This document shows positions 1-7,396 of a DNA stretch of 10,684 bases, one piece after another. Position 1 is the stretch's first letter. Each line of letters opens with the position of its first letter. Origin of the DNA: JACQKA01 sp964462785 (GTDB lineage Bacteria; Patescibacteriota; Minisyncoccia; Phycocordibacterales; UBA2100). The stretch is taken from positions 1 through 10,684 of the forward strand of contig CAYWZA010000031.1 of the NCBI GenBank assembly GCA_964462785.1, written 5' to 3'. A program made the position numbers and the translations under genes. The notes under the pieces were generated by a model that worked only from the letters and a program-made list of their open reading frames with translations, was not told where the DNA came from and did no database searches.

Positions 1-53
1 TTTTAAGACGCCATTACAAGCATGGAGTGTTGCACTTCGAAGTTGAATTCAGG

Positions 54-65
54 AATACCGGTATT
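54..65. promoter_or_regulatory. 12-bp palindrome overlapping the sortase -35 box (possible operator)
   Basis: AATACCGGTATT is a perfect 12-bp inverted repeat whose last two bases are the first two of the TTGACA element. The position would suit a dimeric repressor that occludes the -35 region. No regulator is identified, and a palindrome of this length can occur by chance. Confidence 0.25.
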
Positions 66-92
66 GACAAACGTGGATTAGAGGAGTATAAT
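64..92 (+). promoter_or_regulatory. Consensus sigma70-type promoter of the sortase gene
   Basis: TTGACA (64-69) and TATAAT (87-92) are separated by exactly 17 bp, so both hexamers match the consensus perfectly. The expected start site (seven bases after the -10 box) is base 99, the A of the sortase ATG, which predicts a leaderless mRNA. The GAGGAG at 81-86 lies inside the promoter spacer and would not be transcribed from this start. Confidence 0.85.
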
Positions 93-98
93 GTAGCC

Positions 99-824
99 AT
101 GATGGATTCTCAGAGACATTTCGAAAAAAATGAGACGGGGACGATGCTCATGGTCTCGCTGGTCATGTTTTTACTGACACTTTCCGCTTTTTACTCAATC
201 GGGTTTGTGCCGTCGTACATCGATGGTGAGTACCCGAGTATCTCGGTAACTGCCGAGCCGGAAGTGCAGTCGCCGCCTGACAATACTAACCAAATTGCGC
301 TTTCATCACTGCCGCAACTCGGCGAGTCGGTGCTTTCGTCGTTGCGAGATGATGCTTCGGGCGCTTCTGCAGTGCCTGCAGTCGAGCCAGAACGCATTGT
401 TATTCATTCGATTGGTGTCGATTTGCCCGTGTTGAATCCCACCGAGACAAGTGTTGAGGCGCTTGATCTCGCACTCCTTTCAGGATCAGTGCGCTACCCA
501 CTTTCTGCAAGACTCAATGAAGATGGAAACATTTTTATCTTCGGGCACAGCTCACGCATCGCATTTGTTAAGAATCCGATGTTTAAAGCATTCAATCGCA
601 TTTCAGAATTACGTGAGGGCGATACTATTAAAATCACCGGTGGCGGCATAGCGCACATCTATAGGGTAAACGTCGTGCGACGCACCGATGTGAGCGAAGA
701 GTTGATTGACCTTTCACCAACACTGGGTAAACGCCTCACACTCTCTACCTGCGATTCTTTCACTGGCAAGACATCACGCTTCGTTGTCGAGGCAGACTAT
801 ATCGGCGCATACAAAGACGAGTGA
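99..824 (+). CDS. Membrane-anchored sortase (class D/E-like transpeptidase)
   Basis: Predicted 241-residue sortase, a cysteine transpeptidase that cleaves a sorting signal on exported proteins and joins them to the envelope or to each other. A hydrophobic segment at about residues 14-37 should anchor it with the catalytic domain outside. A low-complexity Ser/Pro/Glu linker (about 40-95) follows, then the sortase barrel. The catalytic triad is visible: His150 in 'IFGHSS', Cys218 in 'TLSTC' and Arg227 in 'SRFVVEA'. I chose the ATG at 99 because a perfect consensus promoter places the predicted transcription start on that base; ATG 102 is possible. A longer reading frame open back to GTG 27 would have to begin upstream of the promoter. 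No substrate gene or sorting motif is seen nearby, so the class assignment is tentative. The gene converges on dnaE with 19 bases between the stop codons. Confidence 0.88.
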   Translation: MMDSQRHFEKNETGTMLMVSLVMFLLTLSAFYSIGFVPSYIDGEYPSISVTAEPEVQSPPDNTNQIALSSLPQLGESVLSSLRDDASGASAVPAVEPERIVIHSIGVDLPVLNPTETSVEALDLALLSGSVRYPLSARLNEDGNIFIFGHSSRIAFVKNPMFKAFNRISELREGDTIKITGGGIAHIYRVNVVRRTDVSEELIDLSPTLGKRLTLSTCDSFTGKTSRFVVEADYIGAYKDE

Positions 825-843
825 GCAGGGTATTAGCACCACG

Positions 844-3800
844 TCACAGTGCTTTTGCAGCTTCAATAATGAAGCTGTGTTCGCCGTTGCGATGCGAGGT
901 GCGACCCTTGAGGATGATGCAGGAGCCAGTGGTGAGGATTTTGTCGTACTCCTTAAGCACCCGCGGGAATGCCACTGCCTCGATGGTGTCGCCATAATCC
1001 GCGATGGTGATGAACGCCATCTTCTCCCCGTTCTTGGTGAGAATTTCGTGGCGTAAGTCGACGATACCGGAAAGGGTGGTTTGGGTATCAGGCGCCAATT
1101 TCTCTTTTGTTTTTTTGATATCAAATTTTTGGCGCGATAGTTTTTCTTTGTAGGCATCGAGCGGATGACCGGAAATATAGAGCCCTAGTAATTCCTTTTC
1201 CCACGCGAGTTTCTGTAAGAATGCCGCCTTGGGAGCGTTGGGAAGTTTCAGCGCACGCATATCATGTTTCCCGCCAAACAGGGAAGTCTGGTCTGCAGAA
1301 ATCTTCAAGTGCTCCTTGCGGTGCTCAAGGAGCGTTTCGATACCGGAGAGCATCGCGCCGCGCTCGCCGAGCTGATCGAGTGCGCCGCTCTGTATGAGCG
1401 CCTCAAGTGATTTTTTATTGAGATTTTTATCAGGTACGCGCGTAAGAAAATCCTCGAGTGATGCAAAACGCCCGTTCTCGCGTGCTGCAATGATGCTATT
1501 CGCGACACCTTCGCCAAAGTTTTTTATAGAACCAAGCCCGAAACGAATGGTCACATCGTCTATCACAGTAAAGTCGCGCATACTTTCGTTCACATCGGGA
1601 GCCAAAACCGCAATTCCCATGCGTTTGCACTCGGCGACTATCGCACCAATTTCCTCTACATCGCCCGCGTCCGCCGTGAGCAACGCCGCCATGTAATCGA
1701 CGGAATAATTTGCCTTCATATATGCGGTTTGGTAGGCGAGATTGCCGTAGGAGACCGCGTGGGCTTTGTTGAACCCATACGCGGCGAATGTCTCGATTTG
1801 CTCCCAGAGTTTTTTTGCGACCGGCTCTTTCATGCGGCGTTCGACGCACCCCGAAATGAAACGCTCTTTTTGTGCGCGCATTTCTTCGGGGATTTTCTTT
1901 CCCATGGCCTTGCGGAATTTATCGGCTTCGACCCATGTGTACCCCGCGAGATCGACGGCAATCGTCATGACGTCATCTTGATAGATCAAAATGCCATACG
2001 TGGGCTTCAAGACGCTTTCCATGCGCGGATCGAGGTAGCTCACGAGATCGGGGTTTTTCTTGCGCTTGATGTAGTCGGGGATAAACGCCATAGGACCGGG
2101 GCGGTAGAGGGCAACCATGGCGTTGATATCGTGAATGGTCGATGGTTCCAGTTCCTTGAGATAGGCTGTCATACCCTGGCTTGCAAGCTGAAAGACGCCG
2201 AGCGTGTCGCCGCGTGAGAGCATGGTAAAGGTGCGCTTATCATCGCGCGGGACCGTGTCGATATCGACGCGTGTGTTAAGGCGCACCTCCACGCGCGCGA
2301 CGGCATCTGCAAGCACAGAAAGGTTTTTGAGTCCGAGAAAGTCGAATTTGATGAGCCCGACACCACCGTATTCATCAGCAATGCTATACATATCATACTG
2401 CGTGATGGTTTTGCCGCCCTTTGGATCGAGCTGAATGGGCACAAAATCGGTCACGGACGAAGGGGCAATCACGACACCTGCTGCATGTACGCCGATGTGA
2501 CGCACGTTGCCTTCGATTTTCCGCGCGAGGTCCAGCACTTCGCGCGCCTCCGCGTCATCCTCATACACTTGCCGCAGGTCAGCGACTTCTTTGAGCGCGC
2601 TATCAATAGTGACGGCAAACCCCTGCTTACCGAATGGAATGAGTTTTGCGATTTGATCCCCCGTGTTGTACGAGTGACCAAGCGCGCGTGCCACATCGCG
2701 CACCGCCGCGCGAGCCATCATCGTCCCGAAAGTTCCTATCTGCGCGACGTGATCCTCACCATATTTCCGCCGTGCATAATCGATGAGCTCGTCGCGGCGG
2801 CTGTCGGCTATATCCATGTCGATATCGGGCGCTGTCGGGCGATCGGGGTTGAGAAAACGCTCAAAGGGCATGTTGAACGTGATGGGATCAACGGTCGTGA
2901 TGCCGCAGAGGTAGGAGACCAGCGATCCGGCAGCGGAACCACGTGTGTTGGTGAAAATATGTTGCTCGCGCGCATAGGTGAGCAGATCAGCGACGACGAG
3001 AAAATAGGGGGCGAATCCTTTTTTAGCGATGATGCCGAGCTCGTAGTCGATGCGCTTTACGATCTCCGGTGTGCGGACGAGCCCACGTGCATCGATGCCG
3101 CGCTCGGCGAGCGCGCGCAGTTCGGTGTCATGTGAGCTCCCCTCGGGGATGGGAAAATAGGGAAGCACGGCTTTGCCGAGCGTGAGTTCGAGCGTACAGG
3201 CGTTGTTGATTTTAATGGTGTTTGCAATGAGCTCCTCTTCACCCGCAAATAATTCATGCGCCCGCTCACGGGAAATGAACGAAAAATCTTCGACCCCCAC
3301 GCCCATGTCGCGGTCGAGTACCGTCCCCGATTTTATTTTCACCACCAATTCGCGCGCAAACGCGTCTTCGGGTTTGAGGTAGTACGTGTCATGCGCGGCG
3401 ACGAGCGGCACGCTCCGCTCGCGCGCAAACGCGCCCCACTTTTTCATACGCTGTTCATGCCCTTCGATTTCTGCGTGATGCGTGATCTCCGCATAGAGAT
3501 TTTCGCCAAATGCTTCCCGATACCATGCGAGTGATTCCTCGGCGCGCTCTATATCTCCGTCGCGCAGGTGTTGCGCTGCCTCGCCCGCGAATGATGGGAT
3601 GATAGCGATGAGTCCGTCATGATACTCGCCCAGCAATTCTCTGTCCGCGCGCGGGGTGTAATAGAAGCCCTCGAGGTGTGCGCGGCTCACCAGCTTCACC
3701 AGATTTTGATAACCGATGTCGTCTTTCGCGATGAGCACTAGGCGGCTTGTCTTGTTGTCGATGCGATGCTCCTTATCGAAACGTGTGCGCGGGGCAACAT

Positions 3801-4014
3801 AGAGATCAACGCCAATGATGGGTTTGATACCCTGCTTCTTGCATTCCTTATAAAAATCAATGGCTCCGTAGAGGCTGCCGTTATCAGTGAGCGCAAGGGC
3901 TTTTTGACCGTCTTCTTTTGCAGCGGCAATGAGCTCTTCGACTTTTGGTAATGCGGTCAACAACGAGTAGTGCGAGTGGACATGCAAATGTACGAAATCA
4001 CCGGCGCGCGACAT
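844..4014 (-). CDS. dnaE: DNA polymerase III subunit alpha (DnaE1-type replicative polymerase)
   Basis: Catalytic subunit of the replicative DNA polymerase, 1056 residues. Domains in order are PHP (about 7-215), palm/thumb/fingers of the C-family polymerase (about 290-800), helix-hairpin-helix (about 820-880) and OB fold (about 975-1050). The three catalytic aspartates are D399 and D401 in 'PDIDMD' and D558 in 'KFDFLGL'. A beta-clamp-binding motif, 'QTSLF', is at 909-913. The protein stops right after the OB fold, about 100 residues shorter than E. coli DnaE (1160), so the C-terminal tau-binding domain appears to be absent. In the PHP domain His11 and His13 remain, but several usual metal-ligand positions are changed (Thr20, Asn45, Tyr211), so PHP exonuclease activity is doubtful. 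The start at 4014 has no SD site, and a -10-like TATACT lies seven bases upstream, as expected for a leaderless message. It is transcribed alone, divergently from the thiolase gene. Confidence 0.97.
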   Translation of the reverse strand: MSRAGDFVHLHVHSHYSLLTALPKVEELIAAAKEDGQKALALTDNGSLYGAIDFYKECKKQGIKPIIGVDLYVAPRTRFDKEHRIDNKTSRLVLIAKDDIGYQNLVKLVSRAHLEGFYYTPRADRELLGEYHDGLIAIIPSFAGEAAQHLRDGDIERAEESLAWYREAFGENLYAEITHHAEIEGHEQRMKKWGAFARERSVPLVAAHDTYYLKPEDAFARELVVKIKSGTVLDRDMGVGVEDFSFISRERAHELFAGEEELIANTIKINNACTLELTLGKAVLPYFPIPEGSSHDTELRALAERGIDARGLVRTPEIVKRIDYELGIIAKKGFAPYFLVVADLLTYAREQHIFTNTRGSAAGSLVSYLCGITTVDPITFNMPFERFLNPDRPTAPDIDMDIADSRRDELIDYARRKYGEDHVAQIGTFGTMMARAAVRDVARALGHSYNTGDQIAKLIPFGKQGFAVTIDSALKEVADLRQVYEDDAEAREVLDLARKIEGNVRHIGVHAAGVVIAPSSVTDFVPIQLDPKGGKTITQYDMYSIADEYGGVGLIKFDFLGLKNLSVLADAVARVEVRLNTRVDIDTVPRDDKRTFTMLSRGDTLGVFQLASQGMTAYLKELEPSTIHDINAMVALYRPGPMAFIPDYIKRKKNPDLVSYLDPRMESVLKPTYGILIYQDDVMTIAVDLAGYTWVEADKFRKAMGKKIPEEMRAQKERFISGCVERRMKEPVAKKLWEQIETFAAYGFNKAHAVSYGNLAYQTAYMKANYSVDYMAALLTADAGDVEEIGAIVAECKRMGIAVLAPDVNESMRDFTVIDDVTIRFGLGSIKNFGEGVANSIIAARENGRFASLEDFLTRVPDKNLNKKSLEALIQSGALDQLGERGAMLSGIETLLEHRKEHLKISADQTSLFGGKHDMRALKLPNAPKAAFLQKLAWEKELLGLYISGHPLDAYKEKLSRQKFDIKKTKEKLAPDTQTTLSGIVDLRHEILTKNGEKMAFITIADYGDTIEAVAFPRVLKEYDKILTTGSCIILKGRTSHRNGEHSFIIEAAKAL
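858..877. other. 8-bp hairpin at the 3' end of dnaE
   Basis: CAGCTTCA (858-865) and TGAAGCTG (870-877) form a perfect 8-bp stem with an ATAA loop inside the last dnaE codons, 34 bases past the sortase stop. Neither strand has a U-tract after it. It is the only evident structure where the two convergent genes meet, so it could stall or protect either transcript, but chance is equally plausible. Confidence 0.25.
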
Positions 4015-4021
4015 ATAGCAT

Positions 4022-4027
4022 AGTATA
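4022..4027 (-). promoter_or_regulatory. Candidate -10 element of dnaE (leaderless)
   Basis: On the minus strand TATACT is followed by seven bases and then the dnaE ATG. This matches the short -10-to-ATG spacing of the other SD-less genes in the window. No convincing -35 hexamer is seen; the best, TTCGCT at 4046-4051 with an 18-bp spacer, is weak. Confidence 0.45.
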
Positions 4028-4057
4028 TCTGCTTGGGCTTTATGGAGCGAATCGCGC

Positions 4058-4086
4058 TTTACAGCCAGTCGTCACGGGCGTACCGT
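4058..4086 (+). promoter_or_regulatory. Candidate promoter of the thiolase gene (leadered type)
   Basis: TTTACA (4058-4063) and TACCGT (4081-4086) have a 17-bp spacer. The -35 box matches 5 of 6 consensus bases. The -10 box keeps only the three most conserved positions (TA...T). The -10 box ends 26 bases before the ATG, exactly as in the promoters at 5347 and 7342, which is the main reason to believe it. Confidence 0.5.
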
Positions 4087-4112
4087 ACGATTAGAGAAGA
4101 GGAGGATGTCAT

Positions 4113-5303
4113 ATGTCCAGGCGAGATGTGTTTATTTGCGACGCCGTGCGCACGCCATTTGGCAAATTCATGGGTGCATTCAAAGATATGCCGAGCGCAC
4201 GACTTGGCGCAACGGTAGTGCGCGCGCTCTATGAGCGTCAGTGCATACATCCGAGAAATATCGATGGAGTCTTCATGGGCGAGGTGCTCACTGCCGGTGA
4301 AGGGCAGAACCCCGCACGCCACGCAGCGCTTGGCGCAGGCTTGCCTAACAGCTGCCAGACTGAAACGTTCAATAAAGTCTGCGCATCATCCCTCAGTGCG
4401 ATGCGCCATGCGACGCACATGATTCAGGTGGGCGAAGCACAGTGCATGATTGCGGGCGGTATGGAGAATATGAGCCGCGCGCCATATCTTATGCGCCGTG
4501 GACGTCGACATGCAGGAAGTGCACCGCTTGCAGATATGCAGGTATCAGGGGTGCTCGATCCCGCGCAACCCGCGGAAGACAGCATGATCCATGACGGACT
4601 TACCGAACCATCGGATGCCGCGCGTCGCCACATGGGTGCGTTTGCGGATGAGTGCGCTCGCACGTACAAAATTTCGCGGATGGATCAGGAGGCGTTCGCG
4701 TACACGAGCGCAACACGCGCTGCAGAGCATAGGAAGCAGGGGCAGGTTGTTTTGTGCAGTGCTCTAGTATCCGATGAATGTCTGCGCGCACCAAATGCAG
4801 AAGCAACGAAAGCACTCAAACCCGCTTTCACGTCGGAAGGAACGGTCACCGCAGCGACATCGTCGCAAATTGCCGATGGTGCGTCAGCGGTTTTGCTTGC
4901 AAACGTAACAGCGGTCAATTCGCTTGAGCTTACCCCACTTGCCCTCGTGCGCAGGTTCAAAGCGTTCTCGCATCGGCCGGAATGGTTCACGACGGCGCCG
5001 ACATACGCAATCCAGACACTATTGCGCGAATTGCATATGCGCGTTGATGATGTTGATCTTTTTGAAATCAACGAAGCGTTTGCAGTGGTGCCGCTCCATG
5101 CAATGGAAACACTCAACATTCCGCGCGAGAAAGTGAATATATGGGGCGGGGCGATTGCGCTCGGGCATCCGCTCGGTGCGAGCGGCACACGCATTGCAGG
5201 CTCGCTCGCCTGGCAGCTTAAGGTGCTCAACAAACGACGCGGTATTGCCGTCGCCTGTAACGGTGGCGGTGAGGCGGTCGCCGTTATGCTCGAGCGACCA
5301 TAA
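4113..5303 (+). CDS. Acetyl-CoA C-acetyltransferase / biosynthetic-type thiolase
   Basis: A 396-residue thiolase of the standard degradative/biosynthetic family, expected to catalyse reversible Claisen condensation of two acetyl-CoA to acetoacetyl-CoA in the cytosol, or cleavage of 3-ketoacyl-CoA. All catalytic elements are present: nucleophile Cys90 in 'NKVCASSL', 'GGMENMS' at 115-121, 'NEAF' at 320-323, His352 in 'GGAIALGHPLGASG' and Cys382 in 'ACNGGGEA'. Length is typical of the family (about 390). The ATG at 4113 is preceded by a strong SD (GGAGGA, 4101-4106, six-base spacing), unlike the SD-less housekeeping genes around it. It is monocistronic, ending in a strong terminator at 5316. Downstream lie a second thiolase homologue and a DUF35 protein, suggesting a shared acyl-CoA pathway (mevalonate entry, ketone or hydroxybutyrate metabolism are options). 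Chain-length preference cannot be read from the sequence. Confidence 0.93.
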   Translation: MSRRDVFICDAVRTPFGKFMGAFKDMPSARLGATVVRALYERQCIHPRNIDGVFMGEVLTAGEGQNPARHAALGAGLPNSCQTETFNKVCASSLSAMRHATHMIQVGEAQCMIAGGMENMSRAPYLMRRGRRHAGSAPLADMQVSGVLDPAQPAEDSMIHDGLTEPSDAARRHMGAFADECARTYKISRMDQEAFAYTSATRAAEHRKQGQVVLCSALVSDECLRAPNAEATKALKPAFTSEGTVTAATSSQIADGASAVLLANVTAVNSLELTPLALVRRFKAFSHRPEWFTTAPTYAIQTLLRELHMRVDDVDLFEINEAFAVVPLHAMETLNIPREKVNIWGGAIALGHPLGASGTRIAGSLAWQLKVLNKRRGIAVACNGGGEAVAVMLERP

Positions 5304-5315
5304 CCATTCGTGATC

Positions 5316-5344
5316 AAACCCCGACGCCATGCGCCGGGGTTTTT
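5316..5344 (+). terminator. Intrinsic terminator after the thiolase gene
   Basis: AAACCCCG at 5316-5323 pairs with CGGGG at 5335-5339 plus the first Us. An inner CGC/GCG stem closes a CAT loop across one A-C mismatch, and a T5 run covers 5340-5344. It starts 12 bases after the thiolase stop codon. Confidence 0.85.
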
Positions 5345-5346
5345 CG

Positions 5347-5375
5347 TTGACATGCCGTGTCGTAAATACTAGGGT
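5347..5375 (+). promoter_or_regulatory. Candidate promoter of the thiolase-like/DUF35 operon
   Basis: A perfect TTGACA (5347-5352) lies two bases after the upstream terminator's U-tract. With a 17-bp spacer the -10 is TAGGGT (5370-5375), keeping TA...T only. This -10 ends 26 bases before the ATG at 5402, identical to the two other leadered promoters. TACTAG at 5367-5372 is an alternative -10, but its spacer would be only 14 bp. Confidence 0.55.
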
Positions 5376-5401
5376 TGGCTAAGAAAACAGGAGAGAAAGG
5401 C

Positions 5402-6754
5402 ATGATTGAATTTGGTAAAGGCAATCTGCGTATTCCCAAACTCGCGAAAAAAGTGTACCTCGTGAGCGTGGGCATGACCGATTTTCGGAAGTTCTATCCG
5501 GAAAAACAGTCGTCAGAGCTATGTCTTGAAGCCGTTAAAATGGCTGTACAGAGGCTTAAAAAATCTCCAAAAGAATTTCGGGGCATGGTGAACTACTGCG
5601 TCTATTCGCAGTTCGCAGATCACTTCGGTGATCAGCTGCTCGCGGAAGCAAAGATTCATGATTACCTGGGGCTTGATCCCATCGGTAACGTCGGTGTGAA
5701 AACCGGCGGCGCGACGGGCGGCACGGCAGCGAATACAGGCATCATGGCGGTCGCCTCAGGCTACGCCTCGATGGCGGTTGTCGTCGGCTGGGAGCGGATG
5801 GATGAAGTCGATACGCGGCAGGGCAATGCATACATTGCATCTGCGGCGTGCAAAGATTTCGAATCAAATCTCGGCTGGTCATATACCAGCTACTATGCAC
5901 TCATGATGCAACGCTATTTGGCGGAAAATAACCCGAAACGCGAGACGTTGGCAAAAATCGCCCAGAAGAATCATCACTACGCGCGGTTCTCACCGTTCTC
6001 GCAGTTACCCGGCGATTATTCGATTGAGGAAATCCTCGGTGCAAAAGTCGTTTCTGATCCACTGACATTTCCCGAATGCTGCGCTATGAGCGTGGGTGCG
6101 TCTGCGCTCATACTCTGCGATGAAGAAACAGCATACCAGCTCACCGACCATCCGGTCGAAGTGATTGGCATGGGTGCCGGATCGCATACATTGCGTACGG
6201 CGGATCGGCGCGATATGCCTATTTTGCTGCTGCCAAACGAAACAGACGCGACGTACAAAGATCGCACAGACGAGTGGCCGGGATTCACCAGCTTTCTCGC
6301 AGCGCGCTTTGCAGCGTATCAGGCGTACAATATGGCAGGCATTAAAGATCCTGTGGAGGAGCTTGATCTTGCTGAGACACACGATGCGTTCACGGTCTCC
6401 GATATTCAGACATACGAAGATGTCGGTTTTCGTCCGTATGGGCGCGGAGCGGAGTTTGTCGAAAGTGGCGATGCCTATCTTGGCGGGCGTTTGCCGACGA
6501 ATCTCTCCGGCGGATTGCTTGGGTCAATGCATGCGGTGGGGGCGACAGGTCTCTTCCAGCTTGCGCAGATTTTCTGGCAAGTGCGCGGAGAATGGCTCAA
6601 TGTCCACGGTGACGAAACGCTGTGGGCAAAGTACGGCAAGAAGAAACCTGCAGACTTTAAAAATCTGCAAGTTCCAAACGCGAAACGCGGCATGGCGATC
6701 AGTCATGCTGGTACCGGCTCGCATGTGACCTGCATCATTCTTGAGAGGAGATAA
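5402..6754 (+). CDS. SCP-x/archaeal-type thiolase homologue lacking the nucleophilic cysteine
   Basis: A 450-residue thiolase-superfamily protein most like the SCP-x/lipid-transfer-type thiolases common in archaea. Supporting segments are 'YYALMMQRYLAENNP' (164-178), 'SDPLTFPECC' (218-227), 'ETHDAF' (325-330), 'LGGRLPTNLSGG' (360-371) and 'HAVGATG' (377-383). His327 and His377 match conserved active-site histidines. Where active thiolases have a Cys in a 'VEAACASGG'-like motif, this protein reads 'VKTGGATGG' (99-107), putting Gly103 at the nucleophile position. It therefore probably cannot form the usual acyl-enzyme. It may be an acyl-CoA aldolase of the Ltp2 kind or a non-catalytic partner. 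I took the ATG at 5402 (SD AGGAG, eight-base spacing) rather than the in-frame TTG at 5375, which overlaps the promoter. The DUF35 gene follows after two bases, so the two products very likely form a complex. Confidence 0.88.
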   Translation: MIEFGKGNLRIPKLAKKVYLVSVGMTDFRKFYPEKQSSELCLEAVKMAVQRLKKSPKEFRGMVNYCVYSQFADHFGDQLLAEAKIHDYLGLDPIGNVGVKTGGATGGTAANTGIMAVASGYASMAVVVGWERMDEVDTRQGNAYIASAACKDFESNLGWSYTSYYALMMQRYLAENNPKRETLAKIAQKNHHYARFSPFSQLPGDYSIEEILGAKVVSDPLTFPECCAMSVGASALILCDEETAYQLTDHPVEVIGMGAGSHTLRTADRRDMPILLLPNETDATYKDRTDEWPGFTSFLAARFAAYQAYNMAGIKDPVEELDLAETHDAFTVSDIQTYEDVGFRPYGRGAEFVESGDAYLGGRLPTNLSGGLLGSMHAVGATGLFQLAQIFWQVRGEWLNVHGDETLWAKYGKKKPADFKNLQVPNAKRGMAISHAGTGSHVTCIILERR

Positions 6755-6756
6755 CG

Positions 6757-7308
6757 ATGAGTCAGACACACCAGAGACAGAAAGTTATCGTGCCGCCTGA
6801 TTTGGCAACCACTCTTGTAGCGAGAAATTTCGGGCAAGATGTTCCGCCAGAGATTATCGTGCGTGAAAATCCGCGCACCATTGTGCATCGGCATACGTAT
6901 GGCGGACTCTCACATTTTTTCTTGAGCCTTGCCAAGGGAAAGCTTATGGGGCGGAGATGCAATAGTGCATCATGCGCGCATACAGGAACGTGGCTTCCGC
7001 CGCGTGTGCATTGTCCGGATTGCTGGAAGGAAATGCAGTGGGTTGAGGTAGATACCAGTCATGCGTGGGTGTATACGCACTCGACCACCAATCTTCCCGG
7101 AGCAGGATTCCTCGCAAATACTCCGTGCCCACTTATATCGGTAGAGATGCCGAATGTGTGCACGAAGTTTATGAGCTACCTCTCCGAATTCGGAGAAGAC
7201 GAACCGTATATCGGTATGCCTGTGAGAGCGGTGTTTCGGACAAAAAATCCGACATACACTATTCTCGATGTCAGTTGGGTGCCGATAGAAATTTCTGAGT
7301 GGCAATGA
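6757..7308 (+). CDS. DUF35 (ChsH2-C-like) Zn-ribbon/OB-fold acyl-CoA-associated protein
   Basis: A 183-residue DUF35 protein. After an N-terminal region of about 60 residues comes a rubredoxin-like zinc ribbon with Cys68, Cys73, Cys86 and Cys89 ('PPRVHCPDCW'), then an OB fold (about 93-165) with the family phrase 'YIGMPVRAVF' (151-160). Members typically bind CoA moieties and pair with thiolase-superfamily enzymes: archaeal thiolase/HMG-CoA synthase complexes, ChsH2 with Ltp2, and BbsA with BbsB. Here the gene begins two bases after the thiolase-like stop codon, with SD GAGGAG (6744-6749) inside the end of that gene, so translational coupling is likely. The inferred role is to hold or channel the acyl-CoA substrate for the upstream protein. 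The first cysteine pair is spaced by four residues rather than the usual two. A strong terminator follows at once. Confidence 0.88.
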   Translation: MSQTHQRQKVIVPPDLATTLVARNFGQDVPPEIIVRENPRTIVHRHTYGGLSHFFLSLAKGKLMGRRCNSASCAHTGTWLPPRVHCPDCWKEMQWVEVDTSHAWVYTHSTTNLPGAGFLANTPCPLISVEMPNVCTKFMSYLSEFGEDEPYIGMPVRAVFRTKNPTYTILDVSWVPIEISEWQ

Positions 7309-7312
7309 CGTG

Positions 7313-7339
7313 AACCCTCCGCTAACGCGGAGGGTTTTT
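7313..7339 (+). terminator. Intrinsic terminator of the thiolase-like/DUF35 operon
   Basis: A perfect 10-bp stem pairs AACCCTCCGC (7313-7322) with GCGGAGGGTT (7327-7336) around a TAAC loop. The T5 run covers 7335-7339. It begins four bases after the DUF35 stop codon. Confidence 0.93.
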
Positions 7340-7341
7340 CA

Positions 7342-7370
7342 TGGACAGAGTGGTGCACATACGGTAGGTT
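7342..7370 (+). promoter_or_regulatory. Candidate promoter of the small conserved gene (leadered type)
   Basis: TGGACA (7342-7347, 5 of 6 consensus), a 17-bp spacer and TAGGTT (7365-7370). The -10 ends 26 bases before ATG 7397, and the -35 lies two bases after the terminator U-tract. Both distances equal those of the promoter at 5347. Confidence 0.55.
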
Positions 7371-7396
7371 GTCCCAAGAACAAGGAGATTGGAAAG

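Noticed and set aside
27..98. N-terminal extension of the sortase from GTG 27
   Set aside because: The extra 24 residues overlap the perfect promoter, have no SD site and add no recognisable sequence.
2485..3135. 216-codon plus-strand open frame inside dnaE
   Set aside because: It lies fully antisense to conserved polymerase coding sequence, with no SD, promoter or recognisable protein pattern. It is a shadow frame in GC-rich third positions.
4685..5353. 222-codon minus-strand open frame across the thiolase gene
   Set aside because: Antisense to a gene with intact catalytic motifs. Its translation is low complexity (Ser/Ala/Arg-rich) and matches nothing.
5367..5372. TACTAG as the -10 of the thiolase-like operon
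   Set aside because: The spacer to TTGACA would be 14 bp, outside the usual range. TAGGGT at 17 bp also reproduces the 26-nt geometry of two other units.
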